Shown piece by piece: positions 24,444 through 31,822 of a DNA stretch of 55,406 nucleotides. Made by a program: the position numbers and the translations under genes. The stretch's first letter is position 1, and each line of letters opens with the position of its first letter. The DNA comes from Serratia sp. DD3 (lineage in GTDB: Bacteria; Pseudomonadota; Gammaproteobacteria; Enterobacterales; Enterobacteriaceae), in NCBI RefSeq assembly GCF_000496755.2, contig NZ_AYKS02000029.1:1-55406 (forward strand). Direction: 5' to 3'. The notes beneath the pieces were generated by a model. The model saw only the letters and a list, made by a program, of their open reading frames with translations, searched no databases and was not told where the DNA came from.

Positions 24444-25298
24444 ATGTCGACACTCACTCACACTGAACCCGAAGTGTTAACCGGCCATATCGAAGTTATC
24501 TGCTCCACCAACATTGAACGTATCGTTGTTGGGCGTAATGCCGCGCTGGCGCAAATTCAGGCCATTATCCACCAGCTTGAAGATATCTCGACCATGACCA
24601 GTAGTATTGGCGGTGGTGTTGCAAGAGACTGGGCTATGCGTCAAGACTTCCGCTGCGGTAGTTGGCTGATGGAGAAAGTAGAAACCGCCATGAAAGTCAT
24701 TACCCGCAATCTTGACCGCGAGATATGGCGAGACCTGATGGGAAAATCGGGTATGCTCAGCTTGATGGATGCTCAGGCCCGTGACCAGTGGTATCGAAAT
24801 CTGGAAGGGGATAACATTCCAGCCATCAGTGAAGAGAATATCTACAGTACCTTTGAGCAACTGCATAAAAATAAAGATGAAGTCTTTGAGCGTGGCGTCA
24901 TCAACCTGTTCAAAGTATTATCCTGGAATTACAAAACCAATCATCCTTGTAAATTTGGCAAGAAAATTATTGTCAGCGGTTTGGTGTGTTACAACCAATG
25001 GGGATTTACGCTAAATCATAACTACCGGCGTGACCAATTGGCGGATTTGGAGAGGATGTTGTTCCTGTTGGAGGACAAGGCGATACCGGATAATCGGAGG
25101 GATGTCACCTCTCGGCTGTATGATCATATCAGTGCCAATCGGCAGAGGGCGGAGGTTTATGAAGATGAGTATTTTACAATCAAATACTTTATGAAGGGAT
25201 CGGCGCATCTGACATTTAAGAAACCGGCGTTGATGGACAAGATGAACGATATCATTGCCAAGCATTACCCAGGCGTATTGCCGGAACGGATAGGCTAG
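24444..25298 (+). CDS. DUF4942-family protein
   Basis: A 284-residue protein starting after AGGAAG. The segments RDLMGKSGMLSLMDAQARDQW, NLFKVLSWNYKTNHPCKFGKKIIV and YFMKGSAHLTFKK...ALMDKMNDIIAKHYPGVLP fit the DUF4942 family. That family is common in CP4-like islands and on some plasmids next to CbtA. I recognise the family but know of no established activity; the C-terminal segment ending in short charged strands could bind nucleic acid. It lies 31 bases before IS copy 2 and appears complete. Confidence 0.8.
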   Translation: MSTLTHTEPEVLTGHIEVICSTNIERIVVGRNAALAQIQAIIHQLEDISTMTSSIGGGVARDWAMRQDFRCGSWLMEKVETAMKVITRNLDREIWRDLMGKSGMLSLMDAQARDQWYRNLEGDNIPAISEENIYSTFEQLHKNKDEVFERGVINLFKVLSWNYKTNHPCKFGKKIIVSGLVCYNQWGFTLNHNYRRDQLADLERMLFLLEDKAIPDNRRDVTSRLYDHISANRQRAEVYEDEYFTIKYFMKGSAHLTFKKPALMDKMNDIIAKHYPGVLPERIG

Positions 25299-25393
25299 CG
25301 GTGCATGTTAGGTTGTATTAGCTGTGACCTGATCTTACCCAGCAATAGTGGACACGGCACTAAGTGAGTAAACTCTTAACCTAGAGGTGACTC

Positions 25394-25693
25394 ATGACTA
25401 AAACATCAACAACGAAAAACAAGCCCCGTAAACAACATACGCCCGCCTTTCGTGACGAAGCACTTAAGCTCGCCCAACGTATTGGGGTGGCCGCCGCTGC
25501 GCGAGAACTCGGTCTGTATGAATCGCAAATCTACGCTTGGCGTACTAAGCAACAGCAAAACCTATCTGCTTCTGAGCGTGAACAGACTCTTGCTACTGAA
25601 AATGCCCGCTTAAAGCGCCAATTAGCCGAACGTGATGAAGAGTTGGCTATTCTCCAAAAGGCCGCGACATACTTCGCGAAGCGCCTGAAATGA
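25394..25693 (+). CDS. IS3-family transposase OrfA
   Basis: A 99-residue HTH plus coiled-coil protein, identical to the copy at 471-770. AGAGGTGAC upstream supplies a Shine-Dalgarno sequence. The stop overlaps the OrfB start (ATGA). OrfA binds the ends and pairs with OrfB or forms part of the OrfAB fusion. Confidence 0.95.
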   Translation: MTKTSTTKNKPRKQHTPAFRDEALKLAQRIGVAAAARELGLYESQIYAWRTKQQQNLSASEREQTLATENARLKRQLAERDEELAILQKAATYFAKRLK

Positions 25694-26544
25694 AGTATGT
25701 CTTTATCGAAAAACATCAGGCTGAGTTCAGCATCAAAGCCATGTGTCGGGTGCTCCGTGTCGCCCGCAGTGGCTGGTATGCCTGGCGTCTACGTCATCAT
25801 CAGATAACCCCGCGTCAGCAGTTCCGTCTTGTCTGCGATGAGGCCGTTGGAAAGGCATTCAGTGACGCAAAACAGCGGTATGGTGCGCCACGTCTTACTG
25901 ATGAGCTTCCAGCGTACAACGTCAAAACCATCGCCGCTAGCCTACGTCGTCAGGGGCTGCGCGCAAAGGCCTCGCGCCGGTTCAGGCCGGTCAGTTACCG
26001 TGAGCATGGTTTGCCGGTGTCAGAAAACCTGTTGAAACAAGACTTTACCGCCTGTGGGCCGAATCAGAAATGGGCGGGTGACATTACCTACTTGCGTACA
26101 GATGAAGGCTGGCTTTACCTGGCGGTGGTGATTGACCTGTGGTCGCGAGCCGTCATCGGCTGGTCGATGTCCTCGCGGATGACGGCACAACTGGCGTGCG
26201 ATGCGTTGCAAATGGCGTTGTGGCGGCGTAAACGCCCGGAAAATGTCATTGTTCATACAGACAGAGGCAGCCAGTACTGTTCAGCGGATTACCAGGCCTT
26301 ACTGAAACGCCATAATCTGCGTGGCAGTATGAGCGCAAAAGGCTGTTGTTACGACAATGCCTGTGTTGAAAGCTTCTTCCACTCACTAAAAGTGGAGTGT
26401 ATCCACGGCGAGCACTTTGCCAGCCGGGAAATAATGCAAACAACCGTGTTTAATTATATCGAGTGCGATTACAATCGCTGGCGTCGCCACAGTGCCTGTG
26501 GTGGTCTTAGCCCGGAACAATTTGAAAACCAAAACCTCGCTTAG
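25690..26544 (+). CDS. IS3-family DDE transposase OrfB
   Basis: A 284-residue integrase-core protein. The catalytic residues sit in [15 protein letters not shown] (first D), [15 protein letters not shown] (second D) and [21 protein letters not shown] (E). The N-terminal HTH_21 part includes [14 protein letters not shown]. It is full length and looks active. It cuts and joins the IS ends, leaving short target duplications. Confidence 0.95.
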   Translation: MKYVFIEKHQAEFSIKAMCRVLRVARSGWYAWRLRHHQITPRQQFRLVCDEAVGKAFSDAKQRYGAPRLTDELPAYNVKTIAASLRRQGLRAKASRRFRPVSYREHGLPVSENLLKQDFTACGPNQKWAGDITYLRTDEGWLYLAVVIDLWSRAVIGWSMSSRMTAQLACDALQMALWRRKRPENVIVHTDRGSQYCSADYQALLKRHNLRGSMSAKGCCYDNACVESFFHSLKVECIHGEHFASREIMQTTVFNYIECDYNRWRRHSACGGLSPEQFENQNLA

Positions 26545-26586
26545 CCGTGTGTCCATTGTTCGTGGGTAAGATCAATGCGGTGACAT

Positions 26587-28263
26587 ATGTCAGAACTGTA
26601 TATTCAGGCAGAAGGAAGTGAAATTTTTTGGAAAGTGTGGCCTATTCCTGAAACAATTCCTGCTGGCTCAATCAGGGAAGGTAATTCATACCTGTTTGAA
26701 CTCCGAGGTTGTGAGAATGCATCAATTGCAGATCTCTTTATTGATGATATACCTATTGAAGCTTTAAGATCAAAGCACGCGGATAACGCACGTTGGCGTT
26801 GGCAGCCAGGGTTTCATGCAGGTCTTGTTGAAGCCATGTTACATATTCCTGACATAGGTTATTATCGTTTTGAAATAACTACAGATCCCGATCTGCGAAA
26901 ACTTACACGCAATGATTTTGACACGATGGTGCGTGAAATATTGCAGGATACTTTTTCACTATTCTCACTAAGCGCATTTCGCAAAGGTATCGCGCACCAA
27001 TCCGGAAACAAAGCCCCCCCTCTCGCTCGACTTGAGTTTCTGCGCTCACGCGTGGAAGAAATAACAGAGGCTATAGATGCAATTTCCCACTCACCTCGAC
27101 ATAGTTTATATGCAAAAGATGTATCAATCCCAGTACATCGTGTAATTCGCGCAACAGGTCCTGAAATTCTTAAATCCTTCCGTTCGGGCACGATACTGAC
27201 GGAAACTATTACACCTTCAATATTACCAAAAATACTTAGAGGTCGTCTTCCGGCTAAGATTAAACAACGACAGCGTTGTAATAATATCGATATACCAGAA
27301 CATAGACAAATTAAATCCTGTCTTAAATCATGGGCCGCATGGCTTTCCAATATTGCTGATATATTAGAAAAAACAATAACCGTTAACGCTCTCGAAAAAA
27401 ATAAAAATATTAATAACTGGGCAATTCGCACTAAAAAAATAGCCCATAAACTCAATAATTCGGCAAACTCTCCATTCCTAATTGAAGTCAGTGAAGCACG
27501 GGCAGAATTGTGTATGTCATCATTATTTCGGAATGACCCGAAATATAACCGTTTCTATCGTCTATGGCAAGATATGAATCTTGGGTTAGCTGCATTGTTT
27601 GGTGATTTTTTACAAATGCCGCTAGCTAAAACTCACGAACTTTATGAGCTTTGGTGTTTCCTACGCTTATTAAATGCAGCTATAAAGGAATTCGGCCAAA
27701 AAGAAGTTGATCTTAGTAAGCTATTTACTCTAAGCAGCAACAACAATGTTACACTTAGTACCGGGGCTATTACTATCCCCATAGGTCCTGATAAGATAAT
27801 TTGTTTTCAACGTCGATATAGAGAGTATTGGATTGAACCTAATGGAGAGGGGAGCTTTAGTCGAGTTATGATCCCTGATGTTGTTTTTTCTGGTACAGGT
27901 TTAGGAGGCCCAGAAAAAAAAATGATCATTCTCGATGCAAAGTATCGAATTGATGAAGGGCTAAATGATGCCCTGAGTTCAATCCATACATACCGGGATG
28001 CGCTTGTCCAAGAAGCGAATAATGGCAATATAGAGGAGATAGTTACCGCTGCATATCTACTGACTCCACATACTCCCGTTCTTGACAATAACTTTCAGAA
28101 AATGTCAGTGCCGGGTCGATTGTTTCATCCACAATACCGAGGAAAATTCCGATTTGGTGCGATTACATTACGGCCAGGAATGACATTAGATGAAGTGCAG
28201 GTTTGTCTGAATAATATTTTTTCGGATGCTACAATACCGGGCAGCGCATGGCCGGTATCATGA
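26587..28263 (+). CDS. McrC-like (DUF2357, PD-D/ExK) restriction nuclease subunit
   Basis: A 558-residue protein. The N-terminal two-thirds fit DUF2357/LlaJI-R2-like proteins. The C-terminal nuclease core has IPDVVF (Asp near residue 431) and KKMIILDAKYRIDEG (Asp near 450, Lys near 452), the PD-(D/E)xK pattern. McrC-like subunits are recruited by McrB-like motors to cut DNA. The ATG lies 12 bases after IS copy 2. In the restored pre-insertion sequence the McrB stop (TGA) is followed by CAT and then this ATG. The gene has lost its operon promoter and may now depend on the IS or read-through. The C-terminus abuts an IS66 remnant, so the last residues could be altered. Confidence 0.85.
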   Translation: MSELYIQAEGSEIFWKVWPIPETIPAGSIREGNSYLFELRGCENASIADLFIDDIPIEALRSKHADNARWRWQPGFHAGLVEAMLHIPDIGYYRFEITTDPDLRKLTRNDFDTMVREILQDTFSLFSLSAFRKGIAHQSGNKAPPLARLEFLRSRVEEITEAIDAISHSPRHSLYAKDVSIPVHRVIRATGPEILKSFRSGTILTETITPSILPKILRGRLPAKIKQRQRCNNIDIPEHRQIKSCLKSWAAWLSNIADILEKTITVNALEKNKNINNWAIRTKKIAHKLNNSANSPFLIEVSEARAELCMSSLFRNDPKYNRFYRLWQDMNLGLAALFGDFLQMPLAKTHELYELWCFLRLLNAAIKEFGQKEVDLSKLFTLSSNNNVTLSTGAITIPIGPDKIICFQRRYREYWIEPNGEGSFSRVMIPDVVFSGTGLGGPEKKMIILDAKYRIDEGLNDALSSIHTYRDALVQEANNGNIEEIVTAAYLLTPHTPVLDNNFQKMSVPGRLFHPQYRGKFRFGAITLRPGMTLDEVQVCLNNIFSDATIPGSAWPVS

Positions 28264-28398
28264 GCCTGCTGCAAACCGCCAAACAAAATAGTATCGAGCC
28301 TTTTACCTAGTTGCGCTTCGTTCTTACCCATCTTCCGACATGGAAAAATAGCCAACCAGACGAACTGCTACCCTTCGCAAAAAAAACCTTCGCCTGAC
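28263..28398 (+). pseudogene. IS66-family transposase C-terminal remnant
   Basis: Starting with AGC at 28263 the frame reads SLLQTAKQNSIEPFT, a TAG stop, then LRFVLTHLPTWKNSQPDELLPF and AKKTFA. This is the C-terminal tail of IS66-type TnpC (TAKANGLEPYAYLRxVLTHLP-like). It is broken by an internal stop and has no upstream catalytic part. A TTAC that could be the right end of the element follows at about 28429-28432. The remaining bases to 28509 hold nothing I recognise. Confidence 0.7.
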
Positions 28399-28509
28399 CA
28401 GCGCCAACAGAATAAGCAATAAGGCTACTTACTAAAGGTGAGACCACGGATGCTTACATTGTTAACAATGCGAGTTCATCACTCTCTTACAAAGTAGCGA
28501 GGAAACAAT

Positions 28510-29493
28510 TTATGTCGTATTCTCTTCCGCGCTAACGATATCTTGCTCCATTATTATACTATGCCATACTATTGCATGAAATAACGTTGTTATATATTGT
28601 ATTGCATGCTTATTTACTAATGGAAAAAACAATTCAGCATCATCAATATCATCTAAATTTATATTACTATTATTAGAGTGAGAAAAATGGAAAAACCTAT
28701 TCCTTAAGGTTATCAAGAAAGTGTGAAACATTGAGAATGGGATTGAAAATACATCAGGTTCACTGTGGTTTTCAGCGTATGCCTCTTGTTTTTTTAAAGG
28801 GAGTATTTTTTCCTTTAGTGCATTGAATACTCTTTTTTTATAATTTTCATCACCAATAATATTAATATCAAAGGAGCTATCTAGTAACTCATCATTTTTA
28901 AAGACGTCTTTAATGAAATTACTCAAGAACTTAAGCTCACCAGTATTATCAGATGAACCAGAGGAGAACCATTTCCTTAAATTATTAAACGTATTATGAT
29001 AATTATCTGTCAAAGAGCTATAAATCATTGGAAATGCATACGATATACTTTCATATGCCCTATAAATATGTACAAATGCAAGTGTGTTGTTTTTTACTTG
29101 AACATTATAAACCGCACTGCATATTTCTTGATAAAATGACTTGTAGAAATTTCTATTTTTGAATTTATTAACTTTTATGAATGTGTTATAATGCTGAAGT
29201 CTCCCACCGTCCTCATAACCATTCAAAAACTCCAAGTGACTTTTAGTTATGCTATCATTTTCCTGTTGTATCGCTTCCGTGTTTCCCTCAATATTTTCGG
29301 TGGTGCAGGTTTCAATCTCATTTAAAGGGAAAAAATAATTAATTTCTAGATCAACTATTGTATCATATGCCTTCATTTTACATGTCCCTGAAAGCAGACG
29401 AAAAATCCTGATTAACTCTGGGGAACTCTCATCCAGTCTAAATATTGAACTGCAAGGTTCCGATATCTCAATAAGTTCAATTTTCATCCCCAT
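28510..29493 (-). CDS. Possible HEPN-type RNase partner of a DGQHR-like protein
   Basis: A 327-residue helical protein I cannot assign to a named family. Near the C-terminus TLRNRFFHFSHSN has Arg264-x4-His269, the RxxxxH pattern of HEPN ribonucleases and toxins, in an otherwise helical stretch. A helix-rich segment around 130-160 (NNTLAFVHIYRAYESISYAF) resembles the helix before the catalytic one in HEPN folds. It follows the DGIQR gene by 2 bases (stop TAA, then TCATG), so they form one operon. The very AT-rich composition differs from neighbouring genes and suggests recent transfer. An effector role is inferred; it could also be a structural partner. Confidence 0.6.
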   Translation of the reverse strand: MGMKIELIEISEPCSSIFRLDESSPELIRIFRLLSGTCKMKAYDTIVDLEINYFFPLNEIETCTTENIEGNTEAIQQENDSITKSHLEFLNGYEDGGRLQHYNTFIKVNKFKNRNFYKSFYQEICSAVYNVQVKNNTLAFVHIYRAYESISYAFPMIYSSLTDNYHNTFNNLRKWFSSGSSDNTGELKFLSNFIKDVFKNDELLDSSFDINIIGDENYKKRVFNALKEKILPLKKQEAYAENHSEPDVFSIPFSMFHTFLITLRNRFFHFSHSNNSNINLDDIDDAELFFPLVNKHAIQYITTLFHAIVWHSIIMEQDIVSAEENTT

Positions 29494-29495
29494 GA

Positions 29496-30527
29496 TTAGT
29501 TCGACTCCGTTTCTTCAATAAAATAACCCAAAATCTCATCATAATCATCACGGAGTATATCAGCTTTAGCAAAATATTTGTGGCTCAAGTTGCGTCTAAA
29601 TTTCCCTAAATTAACTTTTGAAGGGTTGATACTAGCAAATGCTCTGTCAAAGGCTTCAATATGGTTTTTAAATTCCTCTACGGAAAGTTTTTCTATGTAT
29701 GAATAGCCTTCGGAATACCCAACCGCAAAACCAATCATGTTATTACTAACCCCAAACCATTTTTTATTTGTAGGATCGGAAGCCATTTTATCCATAAACT
29801 TTACTACATCATCAAACTGAACCTCTTTTTCAATCACTTCATGGGACATTATTCTCCCTAAGATTATTTCATCCATTTTTTCACTAATTATTTTATTGTT
29901 TTCATTATTTACATTACCAGTAAAGAATGCTAAATATGCCTTGGCCACATCAGCCATATCATAACTTCCTTCTACTGAATTTTCTGCCTTTTTCTTTTCA
30001 GTTTGTATAGTGATATTAACGGTTTGATAATCCAACATTTCCTCTGTTAAAACTTCGATCTGATGTCTTGGAGACATTTGTTTTTGACCGTTATTGAGAG
30101 TAATCATTCGGTAAAGCAACATATCTTTTTTCTTGGATACTATAATGCTCAAATATAACTTTTGACATAAATCAATGTTTGGGTTCTCTTTAACACCATT
30201 CAATGTATTTAGCCTTTGAATACCGTCTAAAACATATCCTTTAGATATATTTTCATTTATGAATTTCTCTATTTTATCGATGTCTCGATCACTATATAAA
30301 TCATTTCCTTGTTCAACAAAAGCTAATGTTAACGCAGGCATTAAGCATCCATTTACTAAATCCTTGCTTAACCTTTCATAGAATTTCTTATTCTGTAATT
30401 TTCTCTGCGAATCATATCTGTCTATCAGGGGGAACAGTTTTTCTATAGCAAGCTCATAATTAGCTTCTGCATTGAGAACCAGGCTTTTTATTACTCTATC
30501 GTAGCCAATTGATGTTATTTTTATCAT
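29496..30527 (-). CDS. DGQHR/DUF262-like (ParB-superfamily) protein
   Basis: A 343-residue protein. The motif GYVLDGIQRLNTLNG (Asp101-Gly-Ile-Gln-Arg105) is a variant of the DGQHR/DGQQR nucleotide-binding motif of DndB and DUF262 proteins. Upstream, FYERLSKDLVNGCLMPALTLAFVEQ matches the usual lead-in, and RMITLNNGQKQMSPRHQIEVL the usual follow-on. It has no HNH domain. AAGGAA lies before the ATG. The gene leads a two-gene operon with the RxxxxH protein. The natural reading is a sensor or regulator with an RNase effector; this is inference from motif and order. Confidence 0.7.
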   Translation of the reverse strand: MIKITSIGYDRVIKSLVLNAEANYELAIEKLFPLIDRYDSQRKLQNKKFYERLSKDLVNGCLMPALTLAFVEQGNDLYSDRDIDKIEKFINENISKGYVLDGIQRLNTLNGVKENPNIDLCQKLYLSIIVSKKKDMLLYRMITLNNGQKQMSPRHQIEVLTEEMLDYQTVNITIQTEKKKAENSVEGSYDMADVAKAYLAFFTGNVNNENNKIISEKMDEIILGRIMSHEVIEKEVQFDDVVKFMDKMASDPTNKKWFGVSNNMIGFAVGYSEGYSYIEKLSVEEFKNHIEAFDRAFASINPSKVNLGKFRRNLSHKYFAKADILRDDYDEILGYFIEETESN

Positions 30528-31229
30528 GATTTATTTCCTTTTAATTAAAATCAATGAACTTATCAGTAAAATAACTTTTAAAAACACACACAAACTCAAG
30601 GTAAAAACATAAGTATTTTTTTGAAAAACAATTTTTGTATAATACGCTCATATCGGTCGTTAAATCCACAATTTTAACTATAAATACGATCGAGGTAACT
30701 GCATAACAATCTAATTGATTAAGGCATCATCTTCGGGATATTTAACATGTGCATTGTGTGACTGTGGGAGCAGGGTATGCGGCGTAACCGGCACTGGGAA
30801 CGTCACACCATTGACTGAAAGATGTCCACAACCTCAGGCGTAGTGCCTTGTTGATGGCTTTCGCCCTCTCCAAGCGACGTTGACGAAACAATGGCAAAAA
30901 AACGTGAATCGATTAAAGCCAGCAAAGTCAGATCATCACTGACGTTGTTGGCTTGTTTTCACCTTTTTATCATCCAATAGCAGTAAAGATGGCTAGCCAT
31001 CTTTACTGCTGATTTAACTCTATTATCTATTAAAACAACGTTCCAACCTCCCTCAACCACACTTGCTCCCTGCTCTAAATAACTTGTCACAATAGTGAGC
31101 CACTTTACGCCATACCTTAAACCGTAAGGGTTACAAGCTTCCAACCACAAGGCCGAGCACCGATGCAGAGTACGAGCGCACCATGACAACATGTTTGAAA
31201 ATACACCAAAATCATCAACTATAGCGGTA
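30528..31229. other. Intergenic region without a convincing gene
   Basis: It holds the promoter region of the leftward two-gene operon (AT-rich 30530-30680) and the perfect palindrome at 30979-31010. The middle (30750-30960) contains short broken frames, including one beginning MAKKRESIKASKV near 30891, that I do not recognise. These look like debris between the defence genes and the integrase remnants. Confidence 0.5.
30979..31010. repeat. Perfect 32-bp palindrome
   Basis: AGCAGTAAAGATGGCT is followed immediately by its exact reverse complement, with no spacer. It lies about 220 bases past the end of the first integrase remnant. There is no T-run on either side. It could be a terminator stem, a recombinase site or a protein-binding site. 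Confidence 0.85.
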
Positions 31230-31427
31230 CTATGAAATGCTATTTGGACTGTCCATATAATCCGCATACCACTGCATCATCTCTCGTCGTTGATCCATAT
31301 ATTGAGCATGATTATAAGTCCCACGGATGCTGTTCTTCTCCACATGTGCAAGTTGCGCCTCTAACCATGTAGGGTACTATTCTCACTCATGCAAGATAGT
31401 ACTCATGGTACAGCGAAAGCCATCGCC
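31230..31427 (-). pseudogene. P4-type integrase C-terminal remnant 1
   Basis: In the - strand frame ending at the TAG (31230-31232) it reads GDGFRCTMSTILHE, two nearby stops, then WLEAQLAHVEKNSIRGTYNH and AQYMDQRREMMQWYADYMD. This aligns closely with the C-terminus of the intact integrase (HGFRHTMSTILHEQGYNTAWIELQLAHVDKN...). Two stops and no N-terminus make it dead. It keeps the same orientation as the intact gene. Confidence 0.85.
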
Positions 31428-31471
31428 AATCATCGTCCGAACTTGGCAAAATCAAACGGACTAATCATCTT

Positions 31472-31745
31472 CTATCTATTCACATCCAAGAAGTCAGCCC
31501 ACCATTGCAGCATTAGCTTGCGTTCATCCAGATGCTCAGCCTTATGGATATAAGTCTCCCACACAGAGTTGCGTTCCATATGGCTCATCTGCCGCTCAAC
31601 GGCATCTTTCGACCATAAACCCGACTCGATCAATGAACTACAGGCCATGGTTCTGAAGCCGTGGCCACAGACTTCAACCTTGGTGTCATACCCCATCGGG
31701 CGTAACGTGTTATTTGATAGTTTTCTTACACACCGAGCGGCATTG
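31472..31745 (-). pseudogene. P4-type integrase C-terminal remnant 2
   Basis: The frame to the stop at 31472 encodes SNNTLRPMGYDTKVEVCGHGFRTMACSSL (split here by position: about 31745-31655), followed by the helix with VERQMSHMERNSV and the Tyr segment YIHKAEHLDERKLMLQWWADFLD. This is the C-terminal catalytic end (HxxR and the nucleophile Tyr region) of a different P4-family integrase, without the N-terminal and core domains. It sits between remnant 1 and the intact integrase. Confidence 0.85.
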
Positions 31746-31773
31746 ACAGCAAAAAAATGACACTTACTAGAAA

Positions 31774-31814
31774 CCAACAGCACCAGTATTATCACTGGTG
31801 CTGTTGGCTTTTTT
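31774..31814 (+). terminator. Rho-independent terminator (+ strand)
   Basis: CCAACAGCACCAGT (31774-31787) and ACTGGTGCTGTTGG (31794-31807) form a perfect 14-bp stem with a 6-base loop, followed by CTTTTTTA on the + strand. On the - strand a shorter TTTC follows, so it may also act for the integrase gene that ends at 31823. Confidence 0.85.
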
Positions 31815-31822
31815 ACGTTCTA

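Larger units (their letters stand above)
25330..26574 (+). mobile_element. IS3-family insertion sequence, copy 2 (complete, 1245 bp)
   Basis: Both ends start TGATCTTACCC when read inward, and the imperfect inverted repeat continues through TGGACAC...CTAAG. Two overlapping frames, OrfA and OrfB, are intact. The bases flanking it are ACC on the left (25327-25329) and ATG on the right (26575-26577). They are not a direct repeat, so this IS is not in its original insertion context. ATG instead matches the flank of copy 1 at 835-837. Confidence 0.95.

Noticed and set aside
835..25329. The segment between the IS copies as a classical composite transposon
   Set aside because: The outer and inner flanks do not give a duplication around the whole unit, while the ATG duplication is shared between the inner flank of copy 1 and the outer flank of copy 2. 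That fits insertion followed by inversion better than transposition of the whole block.
30959..31267. Leftward 102-residue open frame
   Set aside because: It reads the end of integrase remnant 1 in the wrong frame and runs through the 32-bp palindrome; no coding character of its own.
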